Shown piece by piece: positions 17,143 to 25,660 of a DNA stretch of 64,000 bases. A program made the translations under genes and the position numbers. The notes beneath the pieces are model-generated. The model ran no database searches, was not told the origin of the DNA, and saw nothing but the letters and a program-made list of their open reading frames with translations. Source of the DNA: Hymenobacter setariae (GTDB lineage Bacteria; Bacteroidota; Bacteroidia; Cytophagales; Hymenobacteraceae); the NCBI RefSeq assembly GCF_007713685.1, contig NZ_VMRJ01000005.1, positions 434,001 through 498,000 of the forward strand. The letters run 5' to 3'. Each line of letters starts with the position of its first letter. Positions within the stretch are counted from its first letter, which is position 1.

Positions 17143-19383
17143 ATGCTGTTTTCTTCTTTTTACTGCCGGTCCGCGTTTCTCGCTACCCTAGGGCTGGCAC
17201 TAACTTCTATGTCTCTAACCAGCTCGGCGCAATCGCCCGCAGCGGGTACCGCGTCGGTTACGCTGCATACCAATCAGGCCCCGCTGCTCGCGCCCTGGAG
17301 CGGCCCGCGCGGCGGCGTGCCCGCCTTCGATAAAGTAAAAGTAGCCGATTTCAAGCCCGGGCTGGAGGCCGCGATGGCCGAAAACCTAGCTGAAATCGCG
17401 GCTATTGCTAATAACCCCAAGCCGGCCACTTTCGACAACACCATCGTGGCGCTAGAGCGCAGCGGCGGCACCCTCGACCGCGTGCAGGCCGAGTACGGCG
17501 TCTGGAAAACGACGCTGAATGACAAAGCTTTCGGCGCTGTAGAAACCGAGATGGCGCCCAAAATGGCGGCCTTCAGCGACCAGATTTCGCAGAACGCGGC
17601 GCTGTTCAAGCGCATCGAAGCGGTGTACAAAGACCCCGCCACCAAGAGGCTTACGCCCGAGCAGCAGCGCCTAGTAGAAGTGCGCTACAAAGCGTTTGTG
17701 CGGGCGGGCGCCAAGCTCGACGCCCCGGCCAAGACGCGGCTCTCGCAAATAAACCAGCAGTTGGCGGGCCTCTTCACCAAGTTTTCGCAGAACGTGCTGG
17801 CCGACGAAGCCGACTCGGTGCTGGTCTTAAAGACCGACAAGGACCTAGGTGGCCTGCCTGCCTCGCTACGCGAAGCGGCCAAAACCACAGCCACCACGCG
17901 CCAGGTAGCCGCGGCGGGTGTCATCACCAACACCCGCTCCAGCATCGACCCGTTTTTGACGTACTCCGACCAGCGGGCGTTGCGCGAAAAGGCCTGGCGT
18001 ATGTTCACGAACCGCGGCGATAACGGCGGCGCGCACGACAACAACGCTATTATTACCCAGATTTTGCAGCTGCGCGCCGAGCGGGCCAAGCTGCTGGGCT
18101 ACAAGACCCACGCCCACTTGCGCCTCGACAACACGATGGCCAAAACGCCCGACGCCGCCATGCAGCTGATGCTGGATATGTGGAAGCCCGCCGTGGCCCG
18201 CGTGCACGAAGAAGTGGCCGACATGCTGGCGCTCGCCAAGAAAGAAGGCGCCCCCGCCGACTTCAAAATCGAGCCCTGGGACTACCGCTACTACGCCGAG
18301 AAGGTGCGCAAGGCCCGCTACGACCTCGACCAAAACGAGGTGAAGCAGTACTTGCAGCTCGATAAGATGCGCGAGGGCATGTTTTGGGTGGCCGGCGAGC
18401 TGTTCAACTTTGCCTTTGTACCCGCGCCCGACGTGCCCGTGTATCACCCCGACGTGAAGGTGTGGCAGGTAAACGACAGAACCACCGGCAAGCAGGTAGG
18501 CCTCTGGTACTTCGACCCCTACGCCCGGCCTGGCAAAAACTCCGGCGCCTGGATGAACGCCTACCGCAAGCAGGAGCGCCTCGACGGTAAGCCCGTGACC
18601 ACCATTGTGTCGAACAACTCGAACTTCGTGAAGGGCAAGGACGGCGAGCCGGTGCTCATTTCCTGGACCGATGCCACCACGCTGTTTCACGAATTTGGCC
18701 ACGCCCTGCACGGGCTGTCGAGCAACGTGACCTACCCCACACTCTCGGGCACGAGCGTGGTGCGCGACTACGTGGAGTTTCCATCGCAGCTGCTCGAAAA
18801 CTGGCTGCCCACGCCCGAAGTGCTCAACCGCTTTGCCCTGCACTACCAGACCGGTAAGCCGATTCCGCAGGTTTTGGTAGACCGCATCAACAAGGCCAGC
18901 ACCTTCAATGAAGGCTTTGCCACGACCGAGTTTCTGGCCAGCGCCCTCGTCGATATGAAGCTGCACTTAGCTGGCGACCAAAAAATCGACCCCGATAAAT
19001 TTGAGCGCGAGACGCTGGCCGAGCTGGGTATGCCGCACGAGCTGGTGATGCGTCACCGCACGCCGCAGTTCAGTCACGTGTTTTCGAGCGATGGCTACTC
19101 GGCGGGCTACTACTCCTACCTGTGGTCGGTGGTGCTGGCGGCCGATGGCTTCAGTGCCTTCACCGAGGCCGGCGGGCCCTATGATAAGGCTGTGGCCGCT
19201 CGCCTACGCCAGCACGTGTATACCGTCGGCAACACCGTGGACCCGGCCGTGGGCTACCGCGCCTTCCGCGGCCGCGACCCCAAGGTAGATGCGCTGATGA
19301 AGCAGCGCGGCTTCCCGCTGAGTAGTGCCGCTGCGCCTGCCAAAAAGCCTGCTGGTGCCAAGGCTGCCCCGAAGCGTAAGTAG
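17143..19383 (+). CDS. M3-family oligopeptidase (Dcp-like), exported
   Basis: 746 residues with an N-terminal signal-like stretch ending TSSAQS. The zinc motif TTLFHEFGHALHGLSS gives H516, E517 and H520, and DYVEFPSQ supplies the third ligand E545, at the expected spacing. Length and the C-terminal YYSYLWSVVLAADGFSAF segment match peptidyl-dipeptidase Dcp and oligopeptidase A relatives. It cleaves short peptides, here probably in the periplasm. The C-terminal tail is Ala/Lys/Pro-rich and may be disordered. An intrinsic terminator follows about 20 bases after the stop. Confidence 0.9.
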   Translation: MLFSSFYCRSAFLATLGLALTSMSLTSSAQSPAAGTASVTLHTNQAPLLAPWSGPRGGVPAFDKVKVADFKPGLEAAMAENLAEIAAIANNPKPATFDNTIVALERSGGTLDRVQAEYGVWKTTLNDKAFGAVETEMAPKMAAFSDQISQNAALFKRIEAVYKDPATKRLTPEQQRLVEVRYKAFVRAGAKLDAPAKTRLSQINQQLAGLFTKFSQNVLADEADSVLVLKTDKDLGGLPASLREAAKTTATTRQVAAAGVITNTRSSIDPFLTYSDQRALREKAWRMFTNRGDNGGAHDNNAIITQILQLRAERAKLLGYKTHAHLRLDNTMAKTPDAAMQLMLDMWKPAVARVHEEVADMLALAKKEGAPADFKIEPWDYRYYAEKVRKARYDLDQNEVKQYLQLDKMREGMFWVAGELFNFAFVPAPDVPVYHPDVKVWQVNDRTTGKQVGLWYFDPYARPGKNSGAWMNAYRKQERLDGKPVTTIVSNNSNFVKGKDGEPVLISWTDATTLFHEFGHALHGLSSNVTYPTLSGTSVVRDYVEFPSQLLENWLPTPEVLNRFALHYQTGKPIPQVLVDRINKASTFNEGFATTEFLASALVDMKLHLAGDQKIDPDKFERETLAELGMPHELVMRHRTPQFSHVFSSDGYSAGYYSYLWSVVLAADGFSAFTEAGGPYDKAVAARLRQHVYTVGNTVDPAVGYRAFRGRDPKVDALMKQRGFPLSSAAAPAKKPAGAKAAPKRK

Positions 19384-19403
19384 CGCTAATTATCTGTTTT
19401 TAG

Positions 19404-19440
19404 AAAAGGAAAGCCCCGGCGACGGGGCTTTCCTTTTTTT
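19404..19440 (+). terminator. Intrinsic terminator after the M3 peptidase
   Basis: Stem aaggaaagcccc/ggggctttcctt with a short loop, ending in seven T residues. It separates the M28/M3 pair from the next gene. Confidence 0.88.
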
Positions 19441-19516
19441 GGGCAGTTACTTCATCGTTACTGTCCAACTTTTAGTCGTTATTGTGCAGAATTTTCTAAC
19501 CCCCACTTAACTGCTG

Positions 19517-21346
19517 ATGAAAGCAATACTACTACCCACCGTAGCGGCTGGCCTCTGGCTGGCCGCCGGGCTACCTGCGGCTGCCCAGGCACCGCCCGCC
19601 AAAACTAGTGCCACCGTCACCAGCGCGGCAGCCAAGCCCGTGGCCTCGGCCCCGCTGGCAGCTTTGTTCAACACGTACTCGGAGGAGCAGGCCCGGCTGT
19701 TTCCCTTGGATGGCATTTTCCTGGGCGATAATCGCTACAACGACCAGCTGCCCAACGACCAGACCCATGCCTTTCGCCAGCAACTGCGGCAGTCGTATAG
19801 GCAGCACCTGGCCGCCTTACGCAAGGTAAACCGCGCCGGGCTCTCGGCCGATGACCGGGTGAGCTACGACATTTTCGAGTACCTGCTGACAGACAAGCTG
19901 GCTGAGCTGCAACAAAATAGCTGGCTGATGCCCTTCGCGCAGTTTTTCAGCCTGCCCAATACGCTGCCGCTGCTGGGGGCGGGCACGGGGGCGCAGCCCT
20001 TCAAAACAGTGAAAGACTACGACAACTGGCTGGGCCGGGCCCACGGCTTTCCGGTGTGGGCCGATTCGGCCATCGCCAATTTTCGGGCCGGTATGAAGGC
20101 GGGGGTGGTATTGCCCAAGGTGCTGGTGCTCAAAACTATTCCGCAGCTGGAGGCCCTGGCCGTAGCCGACCCCGCCAAAAGTTTGTTCTACGGCCCCATC
20201 ACTAAGTTGCCGGCCAGCTTCGCGGAGGCCGATAAAGCCCGCCTGACTGCGGCCTACCAGCAGGCCATTGCCACCGACCTGGCGGCCACCTATCAGAAGC
20301 TCGCCACCTTTCTCAAAACCGAGTACCTGCCCCAGGCCCGCACCACGGCCGGCCTGAGCGCACTGCCGGGCGGCGCGCAGGCCTACCAGTACTTCGTGCA
20401 GACGTACACCACGACCACCAAAACGCCGGAGGAAATATACCAAACCGGCCTGCGCGAGGTCAAGCGCATTCAGGCCGAGATAGGGGCCGTGAAAACCCAG
20501 GTTGGGTTTCAGGGCGACCTACCGGCTTTTTTTGCTTATATGAGGGATGAGCCAAAGTTTCGGCCCTTCAAAACGCCCCAGGACGTGCTGGCCGCCTACG
20601 AAGCTATTCACCAGCGCATGGCCCCCAACCTGAGTAAGCTATTTGGCCGCACGCCCAAAACGCCCTTTGAAGTGCGGCCGGTGGAGGCCTTTCGCGCTGC
20701 CTCGTCCAGCGCGCAGTATTCGCCAGGCGCTCCTGATGGCTCGCGCCCTGGCATTTTTTACGTGCCCATTCTCGATGCCACGCAATATAGCACGGTGGCC
20801 CAGCCGGCTATGGAGTCACTATTTCTGCACGAAGCCATTCCGGGCCACCACTACCAGATTGCGTTGCAGCTGGAAAACAAGGCGCTGCCTAAGTTTCGCC
20901 AGATGAGCCAGTACAGCGCCTATATGGAAGGCTGGGGCTTATATACCGAAAGCCTGGGCAAGGAATTGGGGCTCTACACCGACCCCTACCAGTATGCCGG
21001 CGCGCTAGGCGGCGAGCTGCACCGCGCCATCCGGCTGGTGGTAGATGTGGGCCTGCACACCAAAGGCATGACCCGCGAGCAGGCCATCCAGTACATGATG
21101 GCCAATGAGCTCATCAGCGAGCAGGGGGCCACGGCCGAGGTGGAGCGCTACATGGCCATGCCCGGCCAGGCGCTGAGCTACAAAATCGGCCAGCTCAAGC
21201 TGCGCGAGCTACGCGCCAAGTACGAAAAGCAGCTTGGCAAGAAGTTCAATCTGAAAGCCTTCCACGATGAGCTGCTGGCTGGCGGTGCCATGCCCCTGGC
21301 CGTGCTGGAGCGCAAGATGGATGCCTGGGCTACCCGCATAAAATAG
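19517..21346 (+). CDS. Exported DUF885 metallopeptidase-like protein
   Basis: 609 residues with a signal peptide ending AAAQA. SLFLHEAIPGHHYQIALQ gives the family's HExxxGHH metal motif (H438, E439, H444), and YSAYMEGWGLYTESLGKELG is the second hallmark, carrying the likely third ligand. TYSEEQARLFPLDGIFLGD near the start is typical too. DUF885 proteins are thought to be zinc carboxypeptidases, but biochemical evidence is thin. A periplasmic location is likely. It lies 27 bases before the serine hydrolase gene, so the two probably share a transcript. Confidence 0.87.
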   Translation: MKAILLPTVAAGLWLAAGLPAAAQAPPAKTSATVTSAAAKPVASAPLAALFNTYSEEQARLFPLDGIFLGDNRYNDQLPNDQTHAFRQQLRQSYRQHLAALRKVNRAGLSADDRVSYDIFEYLLTDKLAELQQNSWLMPFAQFFSLPNTLPLLGAGTGAQPFKTVKDYDNWLGRAHGFPVWADSAIANFRAGMKAGVVLPKVLVLKTIPQLEALAVADPAKSLFYGPITKLPASFAEADKARLTAAYQQAIATDLAATYQKLATFLKTEYLPQARTTAGLSALPGGAQAYQYFVQTYTTTTKTPEEIYQTGLREVKRIQAEIGAVKTQVGFQGDLPAFFAYMRDEPKFRPFKTPQDVLAAYEAIHQRMAPNLSKLFGRTPKTPFEVRPVEAFRAASSSAQYSPGAPDGSRPGIFYVPILDATQYSTVAQPAMESLFLHEAIPGHHYQIALQLENKALPKFRQMSQYSAYMEGWGLYTESLGKELGLYTDPYQYAGALGGELHRAIRLVVDVGLHTKGMTREQAIQYMMANELISEQGATAEVERYMAMPGQALSYKIGQLKLRELRAKYEKQLGKKFNLKAFHDELLAGGAMPLAVLERKMDAWATRIK

Positions 21347-21373
21347 CCTTTTCTGGATTCTCGTCCATTCTCT

Positions 21374-22963
21374 ATGAAACGACTTCGACCCCTATTAGCC
21401 GCCCTAGGGCTGCTGGCCGGCCCCACGCTGGCCCAAACCGCCCCACCCGTCACGGCGCCCCTCGATGTAGCGGCCGTAGATGCCGCGGTGGCCCGCACCC
21501 TCAAAGCCTTTGACGTGCCCGGCATATCTGTGGCGGTGGTCAAAGACGGGCAGGTAGTGCTAGCCAAAGGCTACGGCGTGCGCTCGCTGAAAACCAAAGA
21601 GCCGATGGACGCCAACACGCTAGTCGGCATTGCCTCCAATACCAAGGCCTTTACAGCGGCCGCCCTAGGCCTGCTCGTGGACGAGGGCAAACTGAAATGG
21701 GACGACAAGGTGACCGACTACATTCCCGAGTTCAGGATGTACGACCCCTACGTGACGGCCGAGTTCACGGTGCGCGACCTGCTGTGCCACCGCAGCGGCA
21801 TGGGGCTGGGCGCGGGCGACTTGATGTTCTTTCCCGATTCCACCGACTTTACCGTCAAAGATGTAATTCACAACCTGCGCTATTTCAAACCCGTGTCGTC
21901 GTTTCGCAGCAAATACGACTACGACAACAACCTCTACATCGTGGCGGGCGAAGTGGTGACGCGCATTGCGGGCCAGCCCTGGGCCGATTTTGTAGAAGCC
22001 CGCCTGGTGAAGCCTCTAGGCATGACGCGCACCGCCACCGACTTTGCGCGCCTACCCGACCCCACCAACGTCATCGACGCCCACGGCCCGGTAAATGGCA
22101 AGGTGCAAGTCATTCAGCGCGACCGGGGCACGGTCGCGGCGCCGTGCGGCGGCATGTACAGCAGCGTCAACGACCTAAGCAAGTGGCTGCTGATGCTAAT
22201 GGGTGGCCCCGGCGCGCCCGCGCCGCTGCTCAAGCCCAAGACGCAGTGGGAGCTGTGGTCGCCACAAACCATTCTGCCAATAGGAGGGCCGGTGCCAGAA
22301 AAGTATAAGCCTTACAGCTACAATACGCACTTTTCGGCCTACGGCCTAGGCTGGTTTCTGCGCGATGTGCGGGGTTATAAAGAAGTGTCGCACACCGGCG
22401 GCCAGATTGGGATGGTAACCGAAATAAAGCTGATTCCGGAACTGCACTTGGGCATTATTGTGCTCACCAATCAGGAAAGCGGCGCGGCCTTCACGGCAAT
22501 TTCCACTACTATCGAAGACCACTACCTCGGTATGAAAGGGCTAGACCGGGTGCAGCTACTAGCTGATGCTATGAAAGATTACCAAGCCGGAGATGCCAAG
22601 GAAACAGCCGCCGTGTGGCAGCAAGTGGCTACCGCTCAGAAAGCCGCGCCCAAAAAGCCTGACTACAAGGCCTACGTGGGCCGCTACCACGACGCTTGGC
22701 TCGGCGATGTGAACGTATACCAGCAAGGCCAGCAGCTCTGGCTGCGGTCGGTGCGCGCGCCGCGCCTGGTGGGCCAGGTCTTGCCCTACCGCGGCAGCAC
22801 CTACGCCGTGCGCTGGAAAGCCCGCAGCCTCAATGCCGATGCCTTCGCCACCTTCGCCCTCGATGACCAAGGCCGGGCTTCGGGCATCAAGCTGAAGCCG
22901 ATTTCGCCCGCTACCGACTTCAGCTACGACTTCCAGGACTTGGACTTGCAGCGGGTAGAGTAG
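21374..22963 (+). CDS. Exported class C beta-lactamase-like serine hydrolase
   Basis: 529 residues with a signal peptide (LLAALGLLAGPTLAQ). The nucleophile motif is SNTK (S88-K91) within GIASNTKAFTAAAL. A YDYDNNLYIVAGEV segment holds the Tyr-x-Asn element, and VSHTGGQIGM the HTG triad. The C-terminal ~110 residues (KPDYKAYVGRYHDAWLGDVNV) form the beta-rich domain often attached to such hydrolases. These proteins are usually D-aminopeptidases, esterases or peptidoglycan-related hydrolases rather than true beta-lactamases. Here the peptidase neighbours favour a peptide-related role. Confidence 0.87.
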   Translation: MKRLRPLLAALGLLAGPTLAQTAPPVTAPLDVAAVDAAVARTLKAFDVPGISVAVVKDGQVVLAKGYGVRSLKTKEPMDANTLVGIASNTKAFTAAALGLLVDEGKLKWDDKVTDYIPEFRMYDPYVTAEFTVRDLLCHRSGMGLGAGDLMFFPDSTDFTVKDVIHNLRYFKPVSSFRSKYDYDNNLYIVAGEVVTRIAGQPWADFVEARLVKPLGMTRTATDFARLPDPTNVIDAHGPVNGKVQVIQRDRGTVAAPCGGMYSSVNDLSKWLLMLMGGPGAPAPLLKPKTQWELWSPQTILPIGGPVPEKYKPYSYNTHFSAYGLGWFLRDVRGYKEVSHTGGQIGMVTEIKLIPELHLGIIVLTNQESGAAFTAISTTIEDHYLGMKGLDRVQLLADAMKDYQAGDAKETAAVWQQVATAQKAAPKKPDYKAYVGRYHDAWLGDVNVYQQGQQLWLRSVRAPRLVGQVLPYRGSTYAVRWKARSLNADAFATFALDDQGRASGIKLKPISPATDFSYDFQDLDLQRVE

Positions 22964-23072
22964 CCATCTGGCCGCGTAACCTGCCCCCGGTCCCCTTCCC
23001 AAGGAGAGTACCGGGGGTAGGACTGTCTGGTGCAACCCTGAGGCAAACCGCGCTACCTTTCGCCTTCGAATA

Positions 23073-25445
23073 ATGCCAACCTTTCGTTTGCTTCCCACCA
23101 AGCTTATGCCCCAATACGTACCGGGCCTCGTGGCCGTCGCCGCGCTTTTTAGTATTACCACGGCCGTGGCCCAGTCGCGGCCCGTGCTCACCGACCAAGA
23201 TTATGCCCGCGCCGAGCGGTTTATGGGCTACCACACCCAGGCACTGGTAGACGGCACCGCCGGCCAGCCCCACTGGCTCGCCAATGACCGATTTTGGTAC
23301 CGCGTGCTCACAGCCAAAGGCAGCGAATACGTGCTGGTAGACCCCACCCGCAAAACCCGCACCACCGCCTTCAACCACGCCAAGCTGGCCGCCGCGCTTT
23401 CCACGGCCACCGGCAAAACCTACGAGGCCAACCGCTTGCCGTACCTGGACCTCACGTTTGCGCCCGATGGCAAGTCGGTGGCCTTTGCTGCCGCTGGCAA
23501 GAGCTGGCAGTACGACCTAGGCAGTGGGCAACTGAGCCCCGACGCCACGCCGGCCGCCCCGGCCAGCCCCAACGCCCGCAACGAAGTAGAGTCGCCCAAT
23601 GGTCAGCTGGCCGCCTACATTAAGGACTACAACCTGTGGGTGCGCGACACAAAAACTGGCCAAAGCACCCAGCTCACTACCGACGGCGCCAAGGACTACG
23701 GCTACGCCACCGACAACGCCGGCTGGACCCACAGCGACGCCCCAGTGCTGCGCTGGTCGCCCGACTCGCGCAAAATCGCCACCTTCCGGCAAGACCAGCG
23801 CAAGGTGGGCGACATGTACCTAGTGACCACCAACGTAGGCCATCCCAAGCTGGAAGCCTGGAAATATCCGCTGCCCGGCGACAAAGACATCGCGATGATT
23901 GAGCGGGTAATTGTGGAAGTAAACAGCCCGAAAGTGGTGCGTCTGCAAGTGGCCCCCGACCCGCACCGTGGCTCGCTCTCGGATGATATTTCGAGCAGCG
24001 GCACCTTCGACGACGTGGACTGGAGCCCCGACGGTCGCGAACTGGCCTTCGTATCGACCTCGCGCGACCACAAGCAGGAGAAAATGCGCGTGGCTGACGC
24101 TGCCACCGGCGCGGTGCGCGAGGTGTTTGAGGAAACAGTGCCCACGCAATATGAATCGGGTCAGCACGCCATCAATTGGTACTACCTACCTAAGAGCAAA
24201 GAGATTATCTGGTACTCAGAGCGCGACAATTGGGGTCACCTCTACCTCTACGACGCCGGCAGCGGCAAGGTGAAGCACCAGATTACGAAGGGCAACTTCG
24301 TGGTGACACAGCTGCTGAAAATAGACGAGGCCAAGCGCCAGCTTTACTTCCTGGCCGATGGGCGCGAGCCCGGCAACCCGTATTTCGCGCACCTCTACCG
24401 CATCGGGCTCGATGGCAAGGGGCTAACCCTGCTCACGCCCGAGGCCGGCAACCATCAAGTGGCGTTTGCGCCCTCAGGCCGCTATTTTACCGACACTTAC
24501 TCGCAGCCTGATAAGCCGGGCGCGACAGTACTACGCGGGGCCGATGGCAAGCTGATTTCTACCCTAGAGAAAACCGATATCTCGCGCCTCACTGCAACTG
24601 GCTGGAAAGCGCCCACGCCCATCACGGTGAAAGCCCAGGATGGCAAAGATGACCTCTACGGCCTCATGTTCACGCCCACTGCGCTGGACCCGACCAAGAA
24701 GTACCCCATTATCAACTACATCTATCCCGGCCCGCAGGGTGGGGGCGTGGGCAACTGGTCGTTTTCGGCGGCCCGCAACGACCACCAGGCGCTGGCCGAG
24801 CTGGGCTTTGTGGTGGTCGTGATTGAGGGCAGCTGCAACCCCCTGCGCAGCAAGAGCTACCACGATGCCTGCTACGGCAATATGGCCGAAAATACCCTAG
24901 GTGACCAGGTGAGCGGCATGCGGCAGCTAGCCCAAAAGTACCCCTACATCGACCTAGAGCGGGCGGGTATCTGGGGGCACTCAGGCGGCGGCTACGCCAC
25001 GGCGGCGGCCATGTTCCGCTACCCCGATTTCTTCAAAGTAGGCATCTCAGAATCGGGCAACCACGAAAACCGCAACTACGAAGACGACTGGGCTGAGCGC
25101 TACATCGGCCTGCTCAAAACCAACGCCGACGGCACCACCAACTACGACAACCAGGCCAACGCCACCTTCGCCAAGAACCTCAAAGGCAAGCTGATGCTGG
25201 CCCACGGCCTCATGGACGACAACGTGCCGCCCTACAACACCATGCTCGTAGTAGAAGCCCTCACCAAAGCCAACAAGAGCTACGACCTAGTAGTGTTTCC
25301 CAACGCGCACCACGGCTACGGCCAGTACTCGCCCTACATGACGCGCCGCCGCTGGGATTACTTCGTGCAGAATCTAGCCGGCGCCCAGCCACCCCACGAC
25401 TACGAAATGAAGCCCCAGCCTGACCCGCGCACCGCCGTGCAGTAG
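23073..25445 (+). CDS. S9-family peptidase (DPP IV-like), exported
   Basis: 790 residues: a signal-like N-terminus ending TAVAQS, an N-terminal eight-bladed beta-propeller (residues ~60-500) and a C-terminal alpha/beta hydrolase. The catalytic triad is visible as IWGHSGGGYA (S637), GLMDDNVPP (D715) and NAHHGYG (H747). DPP IV-type enzymes release N-terminal dipeptides, often after proline. A -7-like TACCTTTC at 23054-23061 puts the first ATG within a few bases of the predicted transcript start. The ATG at 23106 (MPQYVPGL) would give a more standard signal peptide and is the alternative. Confidence 0.9.
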   Translation: MPTFRLLPTKLMPQYVPGLVAVAALFSITTAVAQSRPVLTDQDYARAERFMGYHTQALVDGTAGQPHWLANDRFWYRVLTAKGSEYVLVDPTRKTRTTAFNHAKLAAALSTATGKTYEANRLPYLDLTFAPDGKSVAFAAAGKSWQYDLGSGQLSPDATPAAPASPNARNEVESPNGQLAAYIKDYNLWVRDTKTGQSTQLTTDGAKDYGYATDNAGWTHSDAPVLRWSPDSRKIATFRQDQRKVGDMYLVTTNVGHPKLEAWKYPLPGDKDIAMIERVIVEVNSPKVVRLQVAPDPHRGSLSDDISSSGTFDDVDWSPDGRELAFVSTSRDHKQEKMRVADAATGAVREVFEETVPTQYESGQHAINWYYLPKSKEIIWYSERDNWGHLYLYDAGSGKVKHQITKGNFVVTQLLKIDEAKRQLYFLADGREPGNPYFAHLYRIGLDGKGLTLLTPEAGNHQVAFAPSGRYFTDTYSQPDKPGATVLRGADGKLISTLEKTDISRLTATGWKAPTPITVKAQDGKDDLYGLMFTPTALDPTKKYPIINYIYPGPQGGGVGNWSFSAARNDHQALAELGFVVVVIEGSCNPLRSKSYHDACYGNMAENTLGDQVSGMRQLAQKYPYIDLERAGIWGHSGGGYATAAAMFRYPDFFKVGISESGNHENRNYEDDWAERYIGLLKTNADGTTNYDNQANATFAKNLKGKLMLAHGLMDDNVPPYNTMLVVEALTKANKSYDLVVFPNAHHGYGQYSPYMTRRRWDYFVQNLAGAQPPHDYEMKPQPDPRTAVQ

Positions 25446-25469
25446 GGTAGTTTTGCTAGGTATGAAATA

Positions 25470-25567
25470 GTCATGCAGAGCGCAGCTAAGCATCTCGCGT
25501 GGCGCAGTAAAATCATACGCCTAGGTTTACTGCGCCACGCGAGATGCTTAGCTGCGCTCTGCATGAC
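25470..25567. repeat. GTCAT-type long hairpin 3
   Basis: Inverted repeat with arms of about 40 bases (GTCATGCAGAGCGCAGCTAA ... complement). The short loop contains a CCTAGG hexamer. It lies between two same-strand genes, the S9 peptidase and the penicillin acylase. Confidence 0.85.
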
Positions 25568-25660
25568 GAACGACTTGTGTTTCAGAATCAAGCGAACGAT
25601 TTATGGCCGCTCAAGCGGCTGTAGTTAAATATATTCAGGCTTAGCGTTTACTTGCCGCCC

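Noticed and set aside
17866..18966. 366-codon open frame on the minus strand inside the M3 peptidase
   Set aside because: It lies wholly antisense to a gene with clear catalytic motifs. Its His/Val/Gly-rich product has no recognisable domain and is typical of high-GC shadow frames.
22984..23018. GC-rich imperfect palindrome after the serine hydrolase
   Set aside because: Resembles one arm of the 7364 element, but the stem is weak and incomplete, so I do not list it as a repeat or terminator.
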